A DNA stretch of 64,000 nt, taken from the IMG/VR virus record IMGVR_UViG_3300030419_006726, positions 73,977 through 137,976 of that record. One strand, given 5' to 3'. This document shows positions 52,163 through 60,170 of the stretch, piece after piece. The DNA comes from a virus. Below the pieces are notes generated by a model. It made no database searches, was not told the DNA's origin, and saw only the letters and a program-made list of their open reading frames with translations. The stretch's first letter is position 1; every line of letters starts with the position of its first letter. The translations under genes were made by a program, and so were the position numbers.

Positions 52163-53443
52163 ATGGCAGTACCAACTTTAACACCAGCAAGTCAAATGAG
52201 CAAAGTTATTTTGCCAGTAACTGGAAATCCAGAGGATGTTTCCGGTTCGCTGGCTTTTGGCGTTTATTCTGGCGTAGAAGAATTTCTATCAGGCGCCGCA
52301 GCACAGGTAGAATATACATATAGAAAATTAGGTGGCGAGATACTGGATATTGAATTATCTGCATCAAACGTATACGCGTCATACGAAGAGGCTTGTTTAG
52401 AATATTCGTATATAGTTAATATACATCAGTCAAAAAACATTATGGGCGATGCTTTGGGTTCACAGACTGGCTCATTTGACCATCTCGGAAACCTTGATGA
52501 AGGCCCCGAAAACGTTAATTTAAAATATCCAAGATTTTCATTCTCATACGCAAAACGTGTTGCTAGCGCCCTATCAGAAGAAGCCGGCGTAGGCGGAAAT
52601 ACAACGTTTTATTCTGCTTCATTTGCGAGAGTTGCAAAGCAACAGGACTATGATTTGCAAAGATTGATTTATACAGCATCTGTTGACAATTCTGATCCGG
52701 CAACGGACAGCGGTGTGGCTTTTGCTGGGCTTATTGACGGCGATACTGGAAATAAAAAGGTCAATATCTCAAAAGTTTACTACAAGACGCCTCAAGCAAT
52801 GTGGAGGTTTTATGGATACTATGGTGGAATTGGTGTTGTCGGCAACATGAACACATATGGGCAATATTCGGATGATTCTACCTTTGAAGTAATTCCCGCT
52901 TGGCAAAATAAGATGCAAGCCATGGCCTATGAGGACAGTATTTATACAAGAGTGTCACACTATTCATATGAGCTAAGAAACAACAGGCTGAGACTATATC
53001 CAGTCCCAGATGAATGGTCTCCAGAATATTTTTGGGTGGAATTTACGATTCCAACCGATATCTGGGACGAATCTGATGACATTGATTATGGTATTTCCGG
53101 CGTCAACAACATGAACAGTTTGCCATTTGACAACATTCCATACAATAATATAAATTCTATAGGAAAGCAGTGGATTCGAAGATTTGCTTTGGCGCTAGCT
53201 AAAGAAACTCTCGGACAAGTAAGAAGTAAATTTGGTGCAATACCAATACCGGGAGAGTCTGTCACGTTGAACGGCGAAGCTTTGATTACTCAAGGCAAAG
53301 AAGAGCAAGAAAAGTTGCGAACAGAGCTTAAAGAAGTTCTTGTCGAGTTGGAATACGATGAGCTTCTTAAATCTGATGTGGAGTTGGTGGAAGCTGCATC
53401 CAAGATTTTCCAAGCAACACCGTTGCCGATATTTGTGGGGTAA
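52163..53443 (+). CDS. gp13: Neck protein, gp13-like
   Basis: A 426-residue protein. The C-terminal half matches the gp13 pattern as I know it from T4-like phages: R-L-R-L-Y-P-V-P (about 275-282), W-V-E-F-T-I, then W-I-R-R-F-A-L-A-L-A-K-E-T-L-G-Q-V-R-S-K-F-G and I-P-G-E-S-V-T-L-N-G, followed by a charged helix. gp13 with gp14 closes the filled head at the portal and receives the tail. T4 gp13 is about 309 residues, so the N-terminal region is larger. It begins a neck-to-tail run (gp13, 14, 15, 18 and 19) in T4-like order. Confidence 0.78.
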   Translation: MAVPTLTPASQMSKVILPVTGNPEDVSGSLAFGVYSGVEEFLSGAAAQVEYTYRKLGGEILDIELSASNVYASYEEACLEYSYIVNIHQSKNIMGDALGSQTGSFDHLGNLDEGPENVNLKYPRFSFSYAKRVASALSEEAGVGGNTTFYSASFARVAKQQDYDLQRLIYTASVDNSDPATDSGVAFAGLIDGDTGNKKVNISKVYYKTPQAMWRFYGYYGGIGVVGNMNTYGQYSDDSTFEVIPAWQNKMQAMAYEDSIYTRVSHYSYELRNNRLRLYPVPDEWSPEYFWVEFTIPTDIWDESDDIDYGISGVNNMNSLPFDNIPYNNINSIGKQWIRRFALALAKETLGQVRSKFGAIPIPGESVTLNGEALITQGKEEQEKLRTELKEVLVELEYDELLKSDVELVEAASKIFQATPLPIFVG

Positions 53444-53447
53444 ATAA

Positions 53448-53942
53448 ATGTCAGATGATAACGAATGGAAGCAACCAGCCGCCCCTCCTCCACCACTTTT
53501 TCTTGGCGAAAAAGAAAGAGACCTTGTTAAACAGGTAAATGATGAGTTAATTGAACGAGTTATTGGCCAACAAATTGTCTACTATCCTATTGACATAGGC
53601 AGGACGAATTTTAATGACTTATACGGAGAAGCGATTGAAAAAACATTTTTGCCCCCTGTTCGCGTGTATGCCTTGGTTGAGTTTGAGGGTATACAGACAA
53701 AGTATTCTTCAAACATTGGTTTAGATAAGGATATTTCGTTGATTGTTCATTTCCATAAGAGGCGCCTGACAGAAGACCAAGACTTATTTGTGCGCGAAGG
53801 CGATTTTGTTGTTTACGGTGATGTTTTCTATGAAATTGTTACGCTAGGGGAACCAAAACAATTGTTTGGACAAATCGACCATAGAATTGAGATTTCAGCA
53901 AAATGCATAAGAGCAAGAGAGGGCTTATTCGATGCCAGTTAG
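53448..53942 (+). CDS. gp14: Neck/head-completion protein, gp14-like
   Basis: A 164-residue protein, 4 bases after the gp13-like gene and overlapping the next by 11. After a Pro-rich N-terminus comes L-V-K-Q-V-N-D-E-L-I-E-R-V-I-G-Q, then Q-I-V-Y-Y-P-I-D, then a beta-rich domain with L-I-V-H-F-H-K-R-R-L. The Y-Y-[PI] and R-T-N-F-N-D elements agree with short gp14-type neck proteins, and position between gp13 and a gp15-like gene supports this. T4 gp14 is longer (256), so homology is at the level of core and synteny. Confidence 0.6.
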   Translation: MSDDNEWKQPAAPPPPLFLGEKERDLVKQVNDELIERVIGQQIVYYPIDIGRTNFNDLYGEAIEKTFLPPVRVYALVEFEGIQTKYSSNIGLDKDISLIVHFHKRRLTEDQDLFVREGDFVVYGDVFYEIVTLGEPKQLFGQIDHRIEISAKCIRAREGLFDAS

Positions 53943-54840
53943 AAACGACGAGAATGAAGCAAATCTAAAAGAAATTACTTTTATGCCTTCGACTTTAGAA
54001 ACGATCGATCGAGCATTTTTTGAGTTCATTGACGATAAATTAAATATCTTTACTTCAACAAATAAGGGGTGGAATAAAACACCGGTGCTGTGGGTGTCTG
54101 CAGAGCGCGCTTTTCAAATAAAAAAGAATAAACAGTTAAGGGATAACAATGGCGTTTTAAAGTTGCCCATTATTACAATCGAAAAAACATCAATAACAAA
54201 AGATTCGACAATGCATGGTCGCCTAACAGCGCATATTCCCGATATTGACGATCCTCGCGGCGGAACAATTGTTATAGCAAGAAGAATTCAACAAGAAAAG
54301 ACATCAAATTTCGCAGCAGCAGATTCTGCGCGTATGCGAGGTGCAAAAAACGCTGAAAGAGTTGGAAATAATCAAAATTATTATCCGAGAAAAAACAAGA
54401 AAATTGTTTATGAGAATATATCCATTCCTTTGCCTGTGTATGTAAATGTTAATTATTCTGTAACACTTAGAGCAGAATATCAACAGCAAATAAACGAGAT
54501 GCTTACACCATTTTTGACGAGAACGGGACAAATAAATAACTTTTTCATTAACCACGACGGGCACAAGTTTGAGGGCTTCCTGCCAAAAGATTTTGCAGCC
54601 AATAATAACGTCCAAGACCTTGGTGAAGATGAAAGAATGTTTGAAACAAAAATTGATATTCGTGTCCTGGGCCATCTTATCGGTGGTGGCACCAATCAAG
54701 AGAAGCCGAAAGTGGTGATTCGTGAGAATGCGGTGCAAATCAGATTTCCAAAAGAGCGCGTCATAGTGGGCGACGAACACCCAGATTCTTCTGATAATGT
54801 GAAGGTCGGAAGAAAAGACCGTTTTTATAAAGAGTTATAA
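53932..54840 (+). CDS. Probable tail terminator/sheath stabiliser, gp15-like
   Basis: A 302-residue protein. Central segment I-P-L-P-V-Y-V-N-V-N-Y-S-V-T-L-R-A-E-Y-Q-Q-Q-I-N-E-M-L is a beta-hairpin-plus-helix arrangement like that of tail terminators, where a hexamer caps tube and sheath. The last 40 residues are basic. It lies between gp14-like and gp18, the exact place of gp15 in T4-like order, and is close to gp15 length (272). Assignment is by position and general fold, not by a diagnostic motif. Confidence 0.55.
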   Translation: MPVRNDENEANLKEITFMPSTLETIDRAFFEFIDDKLNIFTSTNKGWNKTPVLWVSAERAFQIKKNKQLRDNNGVLKLPIITIEKTSITKDSTMHGRLTAHIPDIDDPRGGTIVIARRIQQEKTSNFAAADSARMRGAKNAERVGNNQNYYPRKNKKIVYENISIPLPVYVNVNYSVTLRAEYQQQINEMLTPFLTRTGQINNFFINHDGHKFEGFLPKDFAANNNVQDLGEDERMFETKIDIRVLGHLIGGGTNQEKPKVVIRENAVQIRFPKERVIVGDEHPDSSDNVKVGRKDRFYKEL

Positions 54841-54870
54841 TTCTATTTTTGGTGTTTGCACAAGAAAGCA

Positions 54871-54882
54871 ACTATTTACTAT
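54871..54882 (+). promoter_or_regulatory. Putative late element ACTATTTACTAT
   Basis: A copy in the 90-base gap before the sheath gene, 48 bases upstream of its start. The distance leaves room for a leader with the AAGGAG site. The gap shows no terminator and no other gene. Confidence 0.45.
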
Positions 54883-54930
54883 ACGAAAAGGCAATAAATA
54901 AATGGCCGGAATTTAAGGAGAAGCCTGAAT

Positions 54931-57900
54931 ATGTCAGCAAAAAAGTTTAAGTTTGTATCGCCCGGGATTTTTATCGATGAAATTGATAATAGTTTTATTC
55001 CCCGAGGCCCCCAGGCAAGGGGTCCGGTGATCATCGGTAGAACCGAACGCGGCCCTGCAATGCGCCCAGTTACAGTGAGTTCGTTTTCGGAATTCATCGA
55101 AATTTTTGGAAACCCAATCCCCGGAGGTCGCGCAGGTGATGTTTGGCGTGATGGAAACTACGTCGGACCTACATATGCTGCATATGCCGCCCAAGCTTAC
55201 TTGAGAGCCGGCGTTGGTCCCGTTACGATGATTCGACTTCTTGGTCATGATCACGATAGCGAAACAACCAGCGAAGGCGATGGCGCAGCCGGCTGGAAAC
55301 TTGGTTCTGGCCCAACAAACGTTAGATCAACCAACAATGGTGCTTATGGTCTGTTCCTCTGGAACTCAGGCTCTTTCCAGACTATGGATGCGATTGCGGC
55401 TGCTAAAAATGCAAGTGGTAATACGATTGCCGATGACGATTACGAGCCCAAGCGCGCTCCGGTTTCTGGAACTCTTGCCGCAGTTTGGTATCTAACCGAA
55501 GGCAATATTGAGCTTTCTGGTGTTGCCGGCACCAGTGACCTTGCGGTCACCGGTACGGCTTTCTTGACGCCCTCAATTGGCGCTAGCCACGAATTTAGAG
55601 CGCTAGTCAAAGATTCAAATGGCGATATTATCAAGCAGACAACATTCAACTTTGATGATACTTCTGACAAGTATATTCGCGATGTGTTCAACACTAATCC
55701 ACAATTGACCAATACACAGTTTACTCAAACCTCACAGGTCGAGAAGTATTGGCTAGGTCAATCATACGACAACTTTGTTAGATCTCACGTTTCCGGAACA
55801 GCATCCGGCAAATCAATGGCTGCTATTCTTGCAATCGAGAGCGGATCCACAGGTTGGCACGATATGAAGGGTTCTATGCAAAATGCAGAAACCGGATACT
55901 TCATCTCTCAGGATTTGAGCAGCGAGTATGCCAGCTTCAATGCTGCCGAGATGCAAAAGCTATTCAAGTTCGTTGGGCTTGACCATGGTGCCTGGATTCA
56001 AAACAATCTTAAGATTTCTATTCAAGATATTAAGAAGTCCACTAGACCAGATTCTGATCTTTACGGAACCTTCTCGGTTGTTGTAAGAAGAATTGAAGAT
56101 ACTGACAACGCTCCAAGAATTGTTGAAAGATTCTCAAGTTGTACTCTAGACCCCAGTTCTCCTGATTATATTGCAAGAAAGATTGGTGATCAATATTACC
56201 AGTGGTCCGATACAGAGCGCCGTCTTAGAATTTATGGACAGTACCCAAATCGCTCCAACTTCATTCGCGTTGTGATGAACGAAGACGTTGATGCTGGATC
56301 TACAGATCCAAGATATCTTCCATTCGGTGTACACGGACCTGTTAGATTCTCTGGCTGGACTTATATTTCCGGAGCCGCAGAGACAGTGATGTTGACTTCT
56401 GATCACGCTGACGGAACAGCACATCCTCTTGATTTTATTGGATTGCGATTCGCTAAAGGACATCCGGACATTCCTGCTTCTTATCATTTAATGGCAGATA
56501 ATAGCAGCGACGACGGCGGCGGGCATGGAGCCACAGTACCATTCTTGTTCACAGGACCACAGGCCGCCGGTCAATTCGGCTCCGAAGATCCTACAGAAAC
56601 AACATGGACGGGTTCTGTCGAGTATCCAAGAGTCCCACTAAGACTCTCTGCATCCGATGGCGCTATGTCCGATCCAACCAATGCCTACTTTGGCTTCCAA
56701 ACAACAAGAGAAGCGTCAAGCACAAGATACGATAGAAGCATTCCTGACGTATTGCGTCCAATGCCGATGGGTATTAGCTCATTCGTGCCAGTCAGTAGCG
56801 ATATTGATTCATCGACTGAATATTCGTACATCTTTACTCTAGACGATATCATTACCGATACGGACAAAACTCAAGTAGCTGTTTGGGTGTCCGGATCAAG
56901 AGTGGCAGGTAACTCTGCAACTACTGGTGGATATGCAAGAATCTTGACGCATGGATATGACAGATTTACATCACCATTCTTCGGTGGCTTCGATGGCCTC
57001 GACATTACAGAGATGGAGCCATTTAGAAATACACGTCTAGACGATGGTGCCGCTAATAACGAGTTGGATAACTATGCTTTTAACACTGTTAAGCGCGCTA
57101 TTGATTCTTGTGCAGATCCAGAGTTTGTTGAGTACAACTTAATGGTTGCCCCTGGAATCACAAACGAGAAACTAACACAACACATGACTAATGTTTGTGA
57201 GGATCGCGGCGATGCATTGGCAATTATTGATCCAAAGGGTGGATATGTCGCGGTAGCCGAAAATACAGACGGCGAAGTCAGTCGTAGGGGTAGTGTTACC
57301 GATGTTGTTAACAACATGAGGGACAGAGGACTCAATAGCAGTTACGCATGTGCATACTATCCTTGGGTAAGAATTCAAGACACCATCAACGCACAGACTC
57401 TTTGGATGCCTCCCTCCGTGGTTGCGCTCGGTACATTCGCCAGTTCACAGCGTAAGTCAGAGCTTTGGTTCGCCCCCGCAGGCTTTAACCGCGGCGGCTT
57501 GACAGAAGGCTCGGCAGGACTACCAGTTGTTGGCGTAAGAGAGCGTCTTACATCTTCCGACCGTGACGAATTGTACGCACAAAACATTAATCCGATTGCT
57601 AGCTTCCCATCAGAGGGGATCGTAATTTTCGGACAGAAGACTTTACAGATGCAAAGATCTTCACTAGATAGAATTAATGTCCGTCGATTGATGATCTTCC
57701 TCAAGAAAGAGGTTTCCAGATTGGCGACAAGAGTACTCTTTGACCAAAACGTTGAAGCAACTTGGAACCGATTTAAGGCACTGGTTGATCCTTTCCTTGC
57801 AAGTGTAAGAGCACGATTTGGTATCACGGAATACAGATTGGTTCTTGACGAGAGCACAACAACTCCTGACTTGATTGATCAGAATGTGCTTTACGCAAAG

Positions 57901-57984
57901 ATTCTCTTGAAACCAGCAAGAGCAATCGAATTTATCGCCATCGACTTTGTGATTGCAAATACAGGCGCTTCGTTTGACGATTAA
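54931..57984 (+). CDS. gp18: Tail sheath protein
   Basis: A 1017-residue contractile sheath subunit. The N-terminus S-P-G-I-F-I-D-E-I-D, then R-G-P-V-I-I-G-R-T-E-R-G-P, and F-G-N-P-I-P-G-G-R are standard gp18 features. The C-terminal 200 residues hold the conserved core (R-I-N-V-R-R-L-M-I-F-L-K-K, T-W-N-R-F-K and the closing beta-strand I-E-F-I-A-I-D-F-V-I-A). T4 gp18 is 659 residues, so about 350 residues are inserted in the middle (about 150-650), probably surface domains on the contracted sheath. It is translated from its own leader. Confidence 0.93.
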   Translation: MSAKKFKFVSPGIFIDEIDNSFIPRGPQARGPVIIGRTERGPAMRPVTVSSFSEFIEIFGNPIPGGRAGDVWRDGNYVGPTYAAYAAQAYLRAGVGPVTMIRLLGHDHDSETTSEGDGAAGWKLGSGPTNVRSTNNGAYGLFLWNSGSFQTMDAIAAAKNASGNTIADDDYEPKRAPVSGTLAAVWYLTEGNIELSGVAGTSDLAVTGTAFLTPSIGASHEFRALVKDSNGDIIKQTTFNFDDTSDKYIRDVFNTNPQLTNTQFTQTSQVEKYWLGQSYDNFVRSHVSGTASGKSMAAILAIESGSTGWHDMKGSMQNAETGYFISQDLSSEYASFNAAEMQKLFKFVGLDHGAWIQNNLKISIQDIKKSTRPDSDLYGTFSVVVRRIEDTDNAPRIVERFSSCTLDPSSPDYIARKIGDQYYQWSDTERRLRIYGQYPNRSNFIRVVMNEDVDAGSTDPRYLPFGVHGPVRFSGWTYISGAAETVMLTSDHADGTAHPLDFIGLRFAKGHPDIPASYHLMADNSSDDGGGHGATVPFLFTGPQAAGQFGSEDPTETTWTGSVEYPRVPLRLSASDGAMSDPTNAYFGFQTTREASSTRYDRSIPDVLRPMPMGISSFVPVSSDIDSSTEYSYIFTLDDIITDTDKTQVAVWVSGSRVAGNSATTGGYARILTHGYDRFTSPFFGGFDGLDITEMEPFRNTRLDDGAANNELDNYAFNTVKRAIDSCADPEFVEYNLMVAPGITNEKLTQHMTNVCEDRGDALAIIDPKGGYVAVAENTDGEVSRRGSVTDVVNNMRDRGLNSSYACAYYPWVRIQDTINAQTLWMPPSVVALGTFASSQRKSELWFAPAGFNRGGLTEGSAGLPVVGVRERLTSSDRDELYAQNINPIASFPSEGIVIFGQKTLQMQRSSLDRINVRRLMIFLKKEVSRLATRVLFDQNVEATWNRFKALVDPFLASVRARFGITEYRLVLDESTTTPDLIDQNVLYAKILLKPARAIEFIAIDFVIANTGASFDD

Positions 57985-57996
57985 TACAATTGACGA

Positions 57997-58008
57997 CTAT
58001 ATACTATT
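57997..58008 (+). promoter_or_regulatory. Putative late element ACTATATACTAT
   Basis: A variant copy between sheath and tube genes, 17 bases before the tube start and before GGAG. It would let the abundant tube subunit be made independently of the long sheath message. Confidence 0.35.
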
Positions 58009-58025
58009 GAAGGAGAATTAGTTAA

Positions 58026-58592
58026 ATGGCATTTTGGACAGAAGTCACTGCAGACACCAAAGACCCAAAAAGACAGTTTAGATTTACTTTACAAATCACC
58101 GGTTTTGGTACCGGACTTATTTGGTTTGCTAAGAAAGTCAATAAACCATCTTTTACAATATCAGAAACACCACACAAATATTTAAATCACACTTTTTACT
58201 ATCCCGGTAAGCTTGAGTGGAATACAATTACGGCTACTTTGGTGGATCCAGTGGATCCAGATGTTGCAGCAACTGTTTCAGACCTTGTGCGGATGGCTGG
58301 TTACAGCCCTCCTGGCACACCAGACGAAACAAGCACCATGTCCAAGGGCAAATCAGTCGGCAGCTTGCAGGATGTTATCATTACGCAAATTGATGGCGAT
58401 GGAGCGTTTGTTGAAAAGTGGACACTAAAGAACGCATGGGTTAAAGACATCAAATATGGTGATCTTGATTATGATGGTGATGACATGACCCTGGTTGACA
58501 TCGAATTGCGCTACGATTGGGCAGTTTGTGAAACATCGATCGGCAGTTCAGTAAGCGCGAACACTAAATTCTTCAGCCTTGACGGCGCATAA
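58026..58592 (+). CDS. gp19: Tail tube protein
   Basis: A 188-residue inner-tube subunit (T4 gp19: 163). Family marks: R-F-T-L-Q-I-T-G-F, a strand-rich N-terminal half, Y-Y-P-G-K-L-E-W-N-T-I-T-A-T-L-V-D-P, and near the C-terminus W-V-K-D-I-K-Y-G-D-L-D-Y. These give the double beta-sheet that stacks as hexamers, fixed in length by the tape measure. It follows gp18 as in T4. Strong GGAG site. Confidence 0.92.
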   Translation: MAFWTEVTADTKDPKRQFRFTLQITGFGTGLIWFAKKVNKPSFTISETPHKYLNHTFYYPGKLEWNTITATLVDPVDPDVAATVSDLVRMAGYSPPGTPDETSTMSKGKSVGSLQDVIITQIDGDGAFVEKWTLKNAWVKDIKYGDLDYDGDDMTLVDIELRYDWAVCETSIGSSVSANTKFFSLDGA

Positions 58593-58622
58593 TAATACTT
58601 AAAATAAAATGAGAGGTGAAAT

Positions 58623-59504
58623 TTGGCTAGAAACGACTCTAGACGCCTAGGCGCTAGGAGCGGTGGAGATAAATCTTCCACGCCACCTGTTATGAACGTA
58701 GATAAGGGAGCGGATAATGATTCTTCACCGCTTTCTTTTGTCGTTCCTACAGAATTTGTAGACTTGCCATCGAAAGGCAAGTTTTATCCACAAAATCATC
58801 CTTTGCATATGGTTGATACAGCCGAGATCCGGCATATGACTGCAAAGGATGAGGATATTTTAACTTCAAGAACACTGTTAAAAAAAGGTATCGCTTTAGA
58901 TCGTTTTTTGAGCAATATTCTTGTTGATAAGAGAATCGATATAACAAAATTGTTGGTGTGCGACAAGAACGCGATGATTGTTGCAGCAAGAATTTCCGGA
59001 TATGGTGCAGACTACAACACAAGAGTGGTGTGCCCTGCCTGTCTTGCGCAAGTGGAGCATGATTTTGACTTAAACAACGCAGCAATTGTTACCACGGACG
59101 ATATTGATTACGAGGCACACAATGTTACATGCACAGAAAACGGGACTTTTTTGCTTCATTTGGAAAAAATGAATGTTGAGCTTGAAGTGCGACTTATGTA
59201 TGGCGCCGATGAAAAGGAGCTAGCTAGATTAACAGAGCAAAACAAGAAAAATAAACGTGCGAATTCTCTGTTAACAGATCAGCTTAAAAGATTTATTGTT
59301 TCGGTTAATGGTGATTCTGAAAGAAGAACAATCAATTATGTTGTCGACAATATGCCAGCCATCGACGCCAGATATTTGAGAAAAATCTATCAGGCTATTA
59401 CTCCAACTGTTGATTTATCACAGGATTTTGAATGTAGCGAATGCGGCCATGAGCAGCAAATGGAGGTTCCGTTTACAGCGGACTTTTTTTGGCCTGACCG
59501 GTGA
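58623..59504 (+). CDS. gp26: Baseplate hub/assembly protein, gp26-like (T4_baseplate family)
   Basis: A 293-residue protein with TTG start after AGAGGTG. The family core is clear: D-L-P-S-K-G-K-F-Y-P, then H-M-T-A-K-D-E-D-I-L-T-S, then L-L-K-K-G-I-A-L-D and I-S-G-Y-G. Two Cys pairs, C137-x-x-C140 and C271-x-x-C274, probably bind zinc. gp26 acts in T4 baseplate-hub assembly. Here it sits between tube and tape measure, where many phages place tail-assembly chaperones. A T-run overlaps codons 287-289 near the stop, with an open alternative frame; see findings. Confidence 0.8.
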   Translation: MARNDSRRLGARSGGDKSSTPPVMNVDKGADNDSSPLSFVVPTEFVDLPSKGKFYPQNHPLHMVDTAEIRHMTAKDEDILTSRTLLKKGIALDRFLSNILVDKRIDITKLLVCDKNAMIVAARISGYGADYNTRVVCPACLAQVEHDFDLNNAAIVTTDDIDYEAHNVTCTENGTFLLHLEKMNVELEVRLMYGADEKELARLTEQNKKNKRANSLLTDQLKRFIVSVNGDSERRTINYVVDNMPAIDARYLRKIYQAITPTVDLSQDFECSECGHEQQMEVPFTADFFWPDR

Positions 59505-59508
59505 GTAC

Positions 59509-59751
59509 ATGGAGCAAGTGTATGAGCAGTTTTTCTATCTGCAATATACCGGTGGCTGGAGCTTTATTGAGGCATACAATTTGCCCGTTGGATTGCGAAC
59601 ATGGTTTGTTAAGAGACTGGCAAAGCAGATAGAGACCGAAAATAAGGCTGTTGAAGATGCGTCTTCTGGAAATAAAAATAGCAAGACATATACTGTCGAC
59701 CAATTATCGCAATTTCCCGGCCTTGGCGATGGCCTAAGCCGAAAGTCGTAG
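59509..59751 (+). CDS. Small tail-assembly protein downstream of gp26
   Basis: An 80-residue protein. The likely start ATG at 59509 is preceded by GGTGAG at 4 bases. The frame is open upstream to at least 59410, through the end of the gp26-like gene, so a frameshift product is also possible. The sequence has F-x-L-Q-Y-x-G-G-W-S-F-x-E-A-Y-N-L-P and R-x-W-F-V-K-R-L, a pattern I associate with short proteins that follow gp26-type genes in marine myoviruses. A role in baseplate or tape-measure chaperoning is inferred. Its stop lies in the loop of a terminator. Confidence 0.6.
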   Translation: MEQVYEQFFYLQYTGGWSFIEAYNLPVGLRTWFVKRLAKQIETENKAVEDASSGNKNSKTYTVDQLSQFPGLGDGLSRKS

Positions 59752-59772
59752 CTGACTTTCGGTTATTTTTAT
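59739..59772 (+). terminator. Intrinsic terminator overlapping stop codon
   Basis: CCGAAAGTC (59739-59747) pairs with GACTTTCGG (59754-59762), nine perfect pairs, then TTATTTTTATTT. The stop TAG of the 80-residue gene (59749-59751) sits in the loop, so ribosomes ending here may influence termination. Confidence 0.8.
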
Positions 59773-59780
59773 TTATGAAA

Positions 59781-59790
59781 ACTAATTATT
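59781..59790 (+). promoter_or_regulatory. Putative late element ACTAATTATT
   Basis: A copy of the recurring element just after a terminator and 18 bases before the next gene. Restart of transcription is expected at this point, as at 51415. Confidence 0.45.
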
Positions 59791-59808
59791 TTTGTCGAGG
59801 GCTTTTTT

Positions 59809-60159
59809 ATGCAAAAACAAGATATCAATGAGGACAAAATCACCGAGTATGTGATTGATTTTGCCGAATTAAGAGAGAACAAATTAGACGAGAGTTTTTT
59901 AGCTGCTTTTGGGAACATCACCAAAATGATTTTGGGAAGAATGTTCGGAACCTCCGACTTGTATTTGCCAGTATCCGTGCGTGGTACCAGTAGTGAAGTT
60001 AAAGCTTTTGCGGGGGCTCTGGGTAGCGAAAAGAGGTATCTAGATGCTTATAAAAAGCACGGCCTAAACGATCCTAGAACACACAGAAGCAAAAGTATGC
60101 TAAAGAGAGCAGTCGACAAATTCACCAGAGCCACTGGTTTAAAGTGGCCGTTTAAGTAG
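59809..60159 (+). CDS. Conserved small tail-region protein
   Basis: A 116-residue protein of a type I know from tail modules of marine phages, without a defined role. Conserved-looking parts: L-D-E-S-F-L-x-x-F-G, M-I-L-G-R-M-F-G, V-R-G-T-x-x-x-V-x-A-F, E-K-R-Y-L-D-A-Y-K-K-H-G-L-N-D-P-R-T, and the end T-G-L-K-W-P-F-K. Helical and basic. Located directly before the tape measure, it may be its chaperone or a small baseplate subunit. Confidence 0.6.
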   Translation: MQKQDINEDKITEYVIDFAELRENKLDESFLAAFGNITKMILGRMFGTSDLYLPVSVRGTSSEVKAFAGALGSEKRYLDAYKKHGLNDPRTHRSKSMLKRAVDKFTRATGLKWPFK

Positions 60160-60170
60160 GGGGCTGGTAA

